This document shows, piece after piece, positions 1 through 5,024 of a stretch of 6,430 bases of DNA. The stretch comes from Nitrosopumilales archaeon (GTDB lineage Archaea; Thermoproteota; Nitrososphaeria; Nitrososphaerales; Nitrosopumilaceae): NCBI GenBank assembly GCA_025350175.1, contig JANXYF010000174.1, forward strand, positions 1 to 6,430, in the 5' to 3' direction. The number at the start of each line of letters is the position of its first letter. The stretch's first letter is position 1. The translations under genes and the position numbers were made by a program. Below the pieces are notes generated by a model. It was not told where the DNA came from. It did no database searches and worked only from the letters and a program-made list of their open reading frames with translations.

Positions 1-404
1 TAGATGGAAAGATTGATCCAGCAAAAATGAAAGTTAGTTGTACTTGTACTAGAGTTCCAGTATTAGATGGACATACTGAAACCGTTTTTGTAGAGACTGC
101 AATACATGTTGATCCAGAAAATGTTAGAAAAGCTATGCAGGACTTTTCCAATAGTGTAAGTGTTACAGGATTACCCTCTGCTCCAAAAGAATATCTCATG
201 GTTAACGAGGATCCTACAAGACCACAGCCAAGATTAGATAGAGAGATCAATCAGGGAATGACTACAGTAGTTGGAAGATTAAGAGAAGACACAGTGTTTG
301 ATAATGGTATAAAGTATGTACTCTTTTCACATAATGAAAAGATGGGCTCTGCAAGGGGCGCTGTATTATTAGCAGAAATGTTATACAAAAAAGGTTACAT
401 CTAG
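1..404 (+). CDS. asd: Aspartate-semialdehyde dehydrogenase, C-terminal part (5' end outside window)
   Basis: This is the 3' end of a gene that begins before the window; the frame is open from base 3, reading DGKIDPAK before the first internal Met, so the ATG at 27 is not the true start. The enzyme reduces aspartyl phosphate to aspartate semialdehyde with NADPH, the branch point to threonine, methionine and lysine, in the cytosol. The visible 134 residues cover most of the C-terminal dimerisation/catalytic domain. CTCTRVPVLDGHTETVFVE is the characteristic block of the archaeal/fungal-type enzyme; its His (in DGH) matches the family's general-base histidine. NEDPTRPQPRLDR and the end block (SARGAVLLAEML) also fit. 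The catalytic cysteine lies upstream and cannot be checked. Family call is confident; the symbol is by function. The next gene starts 76 bp downstream with its own apparent promoter. Confidence 0.9.
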   Translation, partial: DGKIDPAKMKVSCTCTRVPVLDGHTETVFVETAIHVDPENVRKAMQDFSNSVSVTGLPSAPKEYLMVNEDPTRPQPRLDREINQGMTTVVGRLREDTVFDNGIKYVLFSHNEKMGSARGAVLLAEMLYKKGYI

Positions 405-426
405 TAAATTACAGAATTATAGAAAT

Positions 427-432
427 TTTATA
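427..432 (+). promoter_or_regulatory. Candidate TATA box for the Lrp/AsnC gene
   Basis: TTTATA is preceded by a purine stretch (AGAAA) that could act as a BRE. Placing the start site about 26 nt downstream of the box puts it near base 456, giving a short leader of about 25 nt before the ATG at 481. The predicted start site falls inside the inverted repeat at 452-472. Position and sequence are seen; promoter activity is inferred. Confidence 0.45.
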
Positions 433-451
433 CTAACAACTTTAATAAGAT

Positions 452-472
452 CCAATTATTCACAATAATTGG
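452..472. promoter_or_regulatory. Perfect 9-bp inverted repeat, candidate Lrp autoregulatory operator
   Basis: CCAATTATT, a 3-bp spacer (CAC), then AATAATTGG: every base of the two arms pairs. It ends 8 bp before the start codon of the Lrp/AsnC gene and covers the predicted transcription start. Lrp/AsnC proteins bind as dimers to short palindromes and commonly repress their own gene, so an operator is the simplest reading. The alternative is an mRNA hairpin next to the start codon; the following GGGG could be part of a weak ribosome binding site. Confidence 0.5.
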
Positions 473-480
473 GGTTTTGA

Positions 481-939
481 ATGGCAAAAGTTGATGATTT
501 AGACATGACAATCTTATCGGAATTATCACAAGATGCAAACATATCAGTTCCACGAATTTCAAAGAAGATTAACGTAAATTCTTCTGTAGTATATAGTAGA
601 ATTAAGAGATTAATCAAGAGAAAACTCATTGAGCGTTTTACAATAGTAGTAAATGATAGAGAACTAGGATATACCGTAAAAGCACTCACTGGAATAAACA
701 TGGATTCAAAGATGAGGGACAATGTGATTCAAGAACTAATGAAGATTCCAGAAGTAAGAGAGATTTCAGAAGTAACAGGAAGATTTGACATCATTGTAAC
801 CATGTATGCTAAAAACCTCGATGAAATGCATCGACTAATATCTGAAAGATTAGGAAGAATTCAAGGAGTTCAGCGTTCAGAGAGTTTCATTGAAATGAAA
901 AGGACAACAAAGCCAATGCCTTACAAACCAGTAAAATAG
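481..939 (+). CDS. Lrp/AsnC-family transcriptional regulator
   Basis: A 152-residue protein, the normal length for the family. Residues about 5-55 form the AsnC-type helix-turn-helix (LDMTILSELSQDANISV, then the recognition-helix region NSSVVYSRIKRLIKRKLI at 33-50). Residues about 64-140 form the RAM/ligand-binding domain, with the family-typical VTGRFDIIVT turn at 98-107, where effector amino acids bind at the dimer interface in characterised members. The C-terminal tail (TTKPMPYKPVK) is basic and extends a little past the RAM domain. The ATG at 481 is the natural start, right after a 21-bp inverted repeat that may be its own operator. Neighbours are an amino-acid biosynthesis gene upstream and heme O synthase 45 bp downstream; the latter has its own TATA-like box. 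The effector and regulon cannot be told from the sequence. Confidence 0.92.
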   Translation: MAKVDDLDMTILSELSQDANISVPRISKKINVNSSVVYSRIKRLIKRKLIERFTIVVNDRELGYTVKALTGINMDSKMRDNVIQELMKIPEVREISEVTGRFDIIVTMYAKNLDEMHRLISERLGRIQGVQRSESFIEMKRTTKPMPYKPVK

Positions 940-959
940 CAAAAGTGATATTTTCAACC

Positions 960-967
960 TATAAATA
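960..967 (+). promoter_or_regulatory. Candidate TATA box for ctaB (leaderless arrangement)
   Basis: TATAAATA lies in the 45-bp gap between the Lrp gene and ctaB, preceded by AACC. Its centre is about 21 nt upstream of the GTG at 985 and about 33 nt upstream of the in-frame GTG at 997. A start site 25-27 nt from the box centre falls at about 989-991, so transcription probably begins on or very near the start codon, giving a leaderless mRNA. This spacing helps decide between the two GTG candidates but does not settle it. Confidence 0.55.
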
Positions 968-984
968 AGTAATAAGTTCCAAAT

Positions 985-1902
985 GTGGGTAAGAGTGTGC
1001 TAACAACAAAAGCAGGTTCAAGAATTAAGGTATACTATGAAGTTACCAAGCCAAAGATATGGTATCTCCTTGTTTTCACAGCGATAGGAGCAGCCGTTAC
1101 TGCGTCCAATCTGTATCATATTCCGATATCACCACTAACTTGGAGTCTTCTCGTAGGTAGTGTAATAGCTGGCTCTGCTGCCGCAAATACGCTGACAAAC
1201 TACAATGACAGAGACATCGACGTAATAATGGAACGCACAAAGGACAGACCCATTCCAAGTAGGAGAATTTTTCCTGCTGAAAAGGCACTATATTTTGGAT
1301 TAATTCTTGCAGGAATTTCACTAGTCAGTTCATTTGCCATAAACATGTGGGCAGGTATCTTCATGGCCTTTGGACTAGTTGATAACATTCTGATTTACAG
1401 CAAGTTGCTCAAAAGAACAAGTAGAACAAACATTGTTCTAGGAGGTTTTTCAGGAGGAGCACCTGCAATGATTGGATACGTAGCAGTTACAAGTACAGGT
1501 CTATGGGATTTAGGATTAGTAATGGCAGGATTAGTTTTTGTTTGGATTCCTATGCACATTTGGAGTCTTACACTTCACTTCAAGGAAGATTACAACAAAG
1601 TCAATGTTCCCATGTTAACTGCTGTAGAGTCTGAAAAGACATCAGTTAGGGTTATTGCTGGAACAACTCTTATGATGGTTCTCTTTAGCGTGCTCCCCTT
1701 TTTCATGACGGGTACTTCTGGAAAGCATCTATTTCATGAAGTATATCTTTACACAGCAATTGTTTCTGGTGCAATAATGGTTGCACTAAGTACATGGCTA
1801 CTTGTAAAACCATCTGAAAGAGCATCGTGGACATTGTTCAAGTTTTCAAGTCCATATCTTGCAATACTGTTTATTGCATTGATGATTGATTCTGCACTCT
1901 AG
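985..1902 (+). CDS. ctaB: Protoheme IX farnesyltransferase (heme O synthase)
   Basis: An integral membrane UbiA-superfamily prenyltransferase that adds farnesyl from farnesyl diphosphate to heme B to make heme O, for heme-copper terminal oxidases. At 305 residues it has the normal length. The first Asp-rich motif, NDRDIDVIMERTKDRPIP (74-91), carries the diphosphate/Mg2+-binding acids D75, D77 and D79. The block IPMHIWSLTLHFKEDY (188-203) with NVPML (207-211) is diagnostic of CtaB/CyoE rather than of other UbiA members. About nine hydrophobic helices are visible, for example at 26-42, 54-69, 103-120, 121-139, 174-194, 224-241, 255-274 and 288-302. The start is GTG at 985, with in-frame GTG at 997 as an alternative; an out-of-frame ATG at 983 overlaps the first GTG and stops after six codons. 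The gene converges on ubiD with 15 bp between stop codons. Confidence 0.93.
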   Translation: MGKSVLTTKAGSRIKVYYEVTKPKIWYLLVFTAIGAAVTASNLYHIPISPLTWSLLVGSVIAGSAAANTLTNYNDRDIDVIMERTKDRPIPSRRIFPAEKALYFGLILAGISLVSSFAINMWAGIFMAFGLVDNILIYSKLLKRTSRTNIVLGGFSGGAPAMIGYVAVTSTGLWDLGLVMAGLVFVWIPMHIWSLTLHFKEDYNKVNVPMLTAVESEKTSVRVIAGTTLMMVLFSVLPFFMTGTSGKHLFHEVYLYTAIVSGAIMVALSTWLLVKPSERASWTLFKFSSPYLAILFIALMIDSAL

Positions 1903-1917
1903 TTTTAACACGTATCT

Positions 1918-3252
1918 TTATTTCAAGTAATTTTTTAATGACATATTATTTACACCAGGAATTTTTGCAATTTCAAATCCTTCTGCTCTTTTTGAAAAAG
2001 ATTTGGTGGCATCAATTCCCATCTTAGTGGTAAGAAGTTTTTTCTGATCACTTGAAGGATCTAGGCTAGAGCCTCTCACTTTTGGTACTATTACTAGATC
2101 CTTGTCTGCTTGGAATCTAGTAGCCATTGCGTATTCAACAGCAACTGGATCAGATGGATCAATGTCATCATCTACTACAACCACATTCTTGAGGGATCTG
2201 TGAGCAGAAAATGCCGCAGCAATAGCCTTTTTTGGATCTGAATCATGTTTTTTTGAAATTTGAACTACGGCATGTAACCATTTACAACCACCCTCAGTTA
2301 GTACAACATTCTTAGTTTGTGGTAAGATTTGCTTTAGTTCCTTGTTTATCTTGGCTTCAATAGGCATTCCCATTAGTAATTGATGTTCGGAAAAGCCAGC
2401 TAATACATCGTGAAAGATGGGATTATTTCTATAGTATATTTTGTCAAGCTCAAAAACTGGTTGGGCTCTTTTGAAATCATATGTGCGAAGCATTTCTACC
2501 ATCCATTCCTTGTGGGTCTTGTCCTTGAGAATTCTTCCTTCTATAATTATTTCTGATTCTGATGGTACGTGCATTCCAGAATAAGGCGATATTGAAAGTG
2601 TAAGTTTTTTGTTCAACAATTCATTTGCAATGTCAAGCTCATCTTTTCCCCAGTCAGCTTGATATGCCCCTGCAATAGAAACAGCTGGATGAACACCTAT
2701 TGATATAGCAACTTTAAGATCTTCACCGTGTTCTTTTGCATAGACAAATGTTCTATGAAGGTGTCTTCCTTCTACCATTCTAATGGAGAAATGTTTGTCA
2801 TCGATTCGCAATAATCTATTAAATGATGAGTTTTGTGTACCCATTTCCTGATTTTTAGTATAAATAATTGATGAAGTAATGAAAGGTCCCGGTTCTTTTT
2901 CAAAATGAGTTACTATTGGCAAGGTAAAAAGATCCTTTGATTGATTTTCCATGAATTTGGCCTTTTTGCTTATTTTTGGTTTTGACGTATGTTTTATAGC
3001 AGAAATTACTTTTTGGTGTATCTTGTCTTCTGTAGAGCCAACCGCATAAGCAAATCTCTTTCGTGTTCCAACCAAATTTGAAACTATACGGAATTTACTA
3101 TCCTTGATATTTTCAAACAATATTGCTTTTGAACCATCCATTCTGGCAGTTACTGCCGCAATCTCAAATTTTGTTGAAACTTTCTTTTTTACTATAGCCA
3201 ATTCACCCTTTTTAGAAAGGATGTCCAGATAGCCTCGCATATCAGAAGTCAT
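1918..3252 (-). CDS. UbiD-family prenylated-FMN-dependent decarboxylase; candidate anhydromevalonate phosphate decarboxylase
   Basis: A 444-residue UbiD-type (de)carboxylase, short for the family (often 480-500). Signature blocks: NSSFNR (141-146), whose N and R have the spacing of the prFMN-binding Asn and catalytic Arg of fungal Fdc1; EGRHLHR (161-167), with H164 at the spacing of the Fdc1 cofactor His; SESEIIIEG (231-239), holding the candidate catalytic glutamates E234 and E238; and DDDIDPSDPVAVEYAMATR (361-379), then SSLDPSSDQ and MGIDAT (411-416). The usual EGPFGE-type loop after the IEG block is replaced by KEWMVEMLRTYDF (248-260). In archaea a UbiD homologue decarboxylates trans-anhydromevalonate 5-phosphate in the modified mevalonate pathway; that is a plausible role here but is inferred, since other substrates are possible. 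The ATG overlaps the upstream stop (ATGA), so translation is likely coupled. A second in-frame Met lies at residue 5. Confidence 0.88.
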   Translation of the reverse strand: MTSDMRGYLDILSKKGELAIVKKKVSTKFEIAAVTARMDGSKAILFENIKDSKFRIVSNLVGTRKRFAYAVGSTEDKIHQKVISAIKHTSKPKISKKAKFMENQSKDLFTLPIVTHFEKEPGPFITSSIIYTKNQEMGTQNSSFNRLLRIDDKHFSIRMVEGRHLHRTFVYAKEHGEDLKVAISIGVHPAVSIAGAYQADWGKDELDIANELLNKKLTLSISPYSGMHVPSESEIIIEGRILKDKTHKEWMVEMLRTYDFKRAQPVFELDKIYYRNNPIFHDVLAGFSEHQLLMGMPIEAKINKELKQILPQTKNVVLTEGGCKWLHAVVQISKKHDSDPKKAIAAAFSAHRSLKNVVVVDDDIDPSDPVAVEYAMATRFQADKDLVIVPKVRGSSLDPSSDQKKLLTTKMGIDATKSFSKRAEGFEIAKIPGVNNMSLKNYLK

Positions 3253-3587
3253 TGCTTTATAATCTCCATTAATTCATTCATTAGAACTTTCATACTATCA
3301 AGATCTAGATCTTTTTCAATATTTAATGAAAAAATACAGATCCCATTTATTGTCGAAGCTACTCGCTCTGATACCATCTTAAGAAAAATTGTTTCAGATT
3401 TTGATGGTATAACAGCAGCTGTACTTATTCTTCCACCTGAACTAATAGAAACAACTAGAGTACCAATCCTTTCCTTTCCTTCAGAAATAGAAATAAAACT
3501 TCCATTGTCGTATGGAAGAATCTGTACAAAAAAGTCTCGATGATTCACTTTGACGGTTTTTTTTGTATAGCCGACTTGTGAGATCAA
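3249..3587 (-). CDS. Conserved small protein resembling proteasome assembly chaperone 3 (PAC3/Pba3)
   Basis: I do not recognise this 112-residue protein with certainty. No signal peptide, membrane helix or cysteine cluster is seen beyond one Cys (C84). The pattern is beta strands (KTVKVN, RDFFVQILPYD, GSFISISEG, RIGTLVVSISS, GRISTAAVIPS), an amphipathic helix (SETIFLKMVSERVASTI), a strand (GICIFSLNIE) and a last helix (DLDSMKVLMNELMEIIKQ). From memory this matches human PAC3 in order and length, including the K-G-TLV strand, the TTKVLLGQDEP turn before the helix, and the final SMEGLK-type helix. It overlaps ubiD by 4 bp and follows the zinc-ribbon gene by 23 bp, so it is likely the middle gene of an operon. 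The start is TTG at 3587; there is no in-frame ATG before residue 71, an in-frame GTG lies at residue 14, and a stop lies four codons upstream of the TTG. Confidence 0.75.
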   Translation of the reverse strand: MISQVGYTKKTVKVNHRDFFVQILPYDNGSFISISEGKERIGTLVVSISSGGRISTAAVIPSKSETIFLKMVSERVASTINGICIFSLNIEKDLDLDSMKVLMNELMEIIKQ

Positions 3588-3610
3588 CAGTTTACTTCAG
3601 CTTACTACGT

Positions 3611-4093
3611 CTATATTGCTACCGGCGCTAAAGATACTTTCTTTGTAACTTTTGCAGTCTTAGCATTTTTTGCTGGCTTTACTAGCATTGGCTCTAGCTC
3701 TATTTTTTCTACTGCAACTTTTGCAGTCTTTGCCTTTGCAGTCTTTGCCTTTGCAGTCTTTGCCTTTGCAGTCTTTGCCTTTGCAGTCTTTGCCTTCTTT
3801 GTTGGCTTAACTGCTATTGGCTCTAGCTCTATCTCCTGTACTTCTGCAGCTTTTACAGCAACAGCTTCAAGTTGATCAGCCTCGACTCTAGCTCGTAATT
3901 TTGCTTTGTATTTTAGATTTCGTGGTTTAGTTCTTAGTCTATATCCACAGCAAGGACACCAAAGACCTTCCCATTTTATGAAAATTTCACAAATTTGGCA
4001 TCTTTTTTGTCCTGATGCGTAACGACCAGTTCCTACCGGCTTTTGTGCTTTGTATCTTGTGCATATTCCTTTGCATGTCATATGTTTCGACAT
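3611..4093 (-). CDS. Zinc-ribbon protein with repetitive Lys/Ala-rich (histone H1-like) tail
   Basis: A 160-residue protein in two parts. Residues 1-58 form a compact Cys-rich domain: C7-x3-C11, then C32-x2-C35 and C46-x2-C49 (CQIC ... CPCC), with the conserved-looking GTGRYASGQKRCQICE, IKWEGLWCPCCGYRLRTKPR. The four later cysteines suit a zinc ribbon; the GQKRCxxC-WxGxxCPCC pattern is one I associate with thaumarchaeal proteins of unknown function. From about 60 the protein is a low-complexity basic tail, with a module IELEP-VKP-K-AKTAK present twice (88-105 and 131-148) separated by AKTAK pentapeptide repeats (102-125). Such a tail suggests nucleic-acid binding, by analogy with H1-type tails; the function is unknown. 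The start is ATG at 4093, with another in-frame ATG at codon 5. It is probably the first gene of the operon with the PAC3-like protein and ubiD. Confidence 0.85.
   Translation of the reverse strand: MSKHMTCKGICTRYKAQKPVGTGRYASGQKRCQICEIFIKWEGLWCPCCGYRLRTKPRNLKYKAKLRARVEADQLEAVAVKAAEVQEIELEPIAVKPTKKAKTAKAKTAKAKTAKAKTAKAKTAKVAVEKIELEPMLVKPAKNAKTAKVTKKVSLAPVAI
3687..3832 (-). repeat. Pair of 17-bp direct repeats bracketing the AKTAK array
   Basis: ATTGGCTCTAGCTCTAT occurs exactly at 3687-3703 and again at 3816-3832, 129 bp apart, inside the zinc-ribbon gene. Both copies encode the IELEP part of the tail module, followed (in gene direction) by VKP-K-AKTAK. This indicates an internal duplication of a longer module, within which the short 15-bp repeats later expanded. 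The sequence identity is seen directly; the order of events is inferred. Confidence 0.8.
3721..3795 (-). repeat. Five perfect tandem copies of a 15-bp unit
   Basis: The plus-strand unit TTGCAGTCTTTGCCT is repeated five times without a mismatch (3721, 3736, 3751, 3766, 3781). It is in frame with the zinc-ribbon gene and encodes five tandem AKTAK-type pentapeptides on the minus strand. Absence of even synonymous differences points to recent expansion by slippage or unequal recombination; copy number is likely to vary between strains without breaking the frame. Confidence 0.97.
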
Positions 4094-4110
4094 ATTATAG
4101 TAATAGTAAT

Positions 4111-4139
4111 TATTTAAGCATGGATCAAAAATTTTTATA
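4111..4139 (-). promoter_or_regulatory. Candidate promoter of the zinc-ribbon / PAC3-like / ubiD operon
   Basis: Read on the minus strand, TATAAAAA at 4139-4132 is the best TATA-like box; a start about 26 nt from its centre would lie near 4109, leaving a leader of about 16 nt before the ATG at 4093. A second box, CTTAAATA at 4118-4111, would place the start near 4088, just inside the gene and ahead of the second ATG at 4081. The surrounding 4094-4253 gap is very AT-rich and holds no other gene I can support. Confidence 0.4.
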
Positions 4140-4204
4140 ATTTTAAGACGTATTTTATGAAATAATTACTTTTAGGCCTTATTTGGAGCTGGATAGTTTT
4201 CAAG

Positions 4205-4218
4205 AAAAAAATGAAAAA
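4205..4218 (-). terminator. Oligo-T tracts, probable archaeal terminator of the PUA-NAC-RuvC-like string
   Basis: On the minus strand a T5 run (4218-4214) and a T7 run (4211-4205) follow 36-49 nt after the stop of the small frame at 4254 and about 100 nt after the stop of the RuvC-like gene. Oligo-T tracts without a strong hairpin are the usual archaeal termination signal. No clear stem precedes them. Confidence 0.45.
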
Positions 4219-4253
4219 CACTATAAATATCTATCGTTCTTTTACATCTTGAA

Positions 4254-4388
4254 CTAAAGATCATCCTTAAATGAAACATCGGTAAGTTTTTTACGAATTT
4301 CATTATTTTTAGCCCATTCTTGAAAGAGGAAGGACAAGATGCCTGTAACCTTCTCTTTGTGTGATACATCTAGCAGATATCTTATCAC
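4254..4388 (-). CDS. Possible small protein (44 aa) or out-of-frame continuation of the RuvC-like gene
   Basis: A reading frame of 44 codons from GTG at 4388 to TAG at 4254, overlapping the last 80 bp of the RuvC-like gene in another frame. The part beyond that gene's stop reads like real protein (QEWAKNNEIRKKL, then TDVSFKDDL), with codons AAA, AAT, GAA, ATT, GAT typical of this genome, and it stops before the AT-rich spacer begins. The overlapping part (MIRYLLDVSHKEKVTGILSF) is less telling. There are two readings: a small downstream gene coupled to its neighbour, or a frameshift (natural, programmed or sequencing error) so that the RuvC-like protein really ends with this tail. The frame stays open upstream to 4415. 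No family is recognised. Confidence 0.35.
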   Translation of the reverse strand: MIRYLLDVSHKEKVTGILSFLFQEWAKNNEIRKKLTDVSFKDDL

Positions 4389-4968
4389 GCTCTCCCCGCT
4401 TGTTGAAATTTCTTATCCTCAATGATGTTTTTCGCTCATCTACAAATTCTAGTTCAAAGTGTGAACAGAATTGAAGATTAAGTGAATTTACAATATGCCG
4501 AGCAATTCGCATAGTACCATTTCCTATTTTTACAACTTTTCTTTGAGCGTTAATTTCTACCAAAATTTTGACAATGTGTGATACCAGAACATCAACAGAC
4601 GTATAAAATGAACTCTCGATTTCTTTTTCATAGTAAAAAATTGATAGCCCAATTCTACTACCTGGATCAATTCCAATTACTAGTGAACTCTTGTTAAGTC
4701 CAGATTGTAATTTTTTGACTATTTTTGCTTTTACGATAGTTGGATGATGATTGAATTCATCATCCAAAAGAACCAAATTAGTTGGAATTTGTAATGATTC
4801 AGGCAGGGTAGTAAGAATTAGTCTTCTGTCGGAACATGTTATTTCTTCAGGTAATATAGAATCATAATTTAGTTTAAGACATTTCAAGATATTTACAAAT
4901 TTAAAATATGATTTTCCGGATACCGTTGCCACTGCTATGTTATTTTGTGGTTGGTAGAGTATGATCAA
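4309..4968 (-). CDS. RuvC/YqgF-like RNase H-fold protein, function unknown
   Basis: A 219-residue protein. Residues about 96-210 look like an RNase H-fold nuclease domain of the RuvC/YqgF type: LVIGIDPGSRIGLSIFY (96-112) carries the first catalytic Asp (D101) on strand 1; VVKIGNG (145-151) is a middle strand; FELEFVDERKTS (171-182) resembles the YqgF DERxTT strand with E172, E174, D177 and E178 as acidic candidates; and RDKISARCI (194-202) resembles the last-helix D-xx-SA motif, with D195. Residues 1-90 form an extra N-terminal region without recognisable motif. It probably acts on branched or structured nucleic acid, but the substrate is unknown. The start is TTG at 4968, with a stop four codons upstream; the first alternative is GTG at residue 13. 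It follows NAC by 56 bp. The C-terminus overlaps a protein-like frame (4388-4254), so its true end is uncertain. Confidence 0.75.
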   Translation of the reverse strand: MIILYQPQNNIAVATVSGKSYFKFVNILKCLKLNYDSILPEEITCSDRRLILTTLPESLQIPTNLVLLDDEFNHHPTIVKAKIVKKLQSGLNKSSLVIGIDPGSRIGLSIFYYEKEIESSFYTSVDVLVSHIVKILVEINAQRKVVKIGNGTMRIARHIVNSLNLQFCSHFELEFVDERKTSLRIRNFNKRGERDKISARCITQREGYRHLVLPLSRMG

Positions 4969-5024
4969 GAATATGTATTAGAAAATTTAAGGATTGTTTG
5001 TGTGTTGTTTTTGATCAATGAATT

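Noticed and set aside
456..722. Minus-strand open frame opposite the start of the Lrp/AsnC gene
   Set aside because: It lies antisense to a clearly real gene, has no family pattern, and its Ile/Phe/Ser-rich sequence is what the complement of an AT-rich coding region gives.
1097..1388. Two minus-strand open frames inside ctaB (1097-1321 and 1200-1388)
   Set aside because: Both are antisense to the conserved Asp-rich motif region of heme O synthase and show no domain, promoter or start signal.
3721..3795. CRISPR-like array or VNTR outside a gene
   Set aside because: The 15-bp units are directly abutting without spacers and sit in frame inside a coding region, so this is a coding tandem repeat, not a CRISPR array.
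4127..4136. AAAAATTTTT palindrome in the spacer before the zinc-ribbon gene
   Set aside because: Simple A/T runs are self-complementary by composition; there is no second copy or conserved flank to support an operator.
4222..4229. TATAAATA on the plus strand, a possible promoter for an RNA antisense to the RuvC-like gene
   Set aside because: Such boxes arise by chance in this AT-rich spacer, it reads as TATTTATA on the other strand as well, and no downstream plus-strand gene or structured RNA is visible.
4172..4369. Minus-strand frame of 65 codons across the RuvC-like 3' end and the spacer
   Set aside because: The sequence (MYHTKRRLQASCPSSFKNG) does not read like a conserved protein and it runs through the oligo-T terminator region; the neighbouring frame ending at 4254 is the protein-like one.
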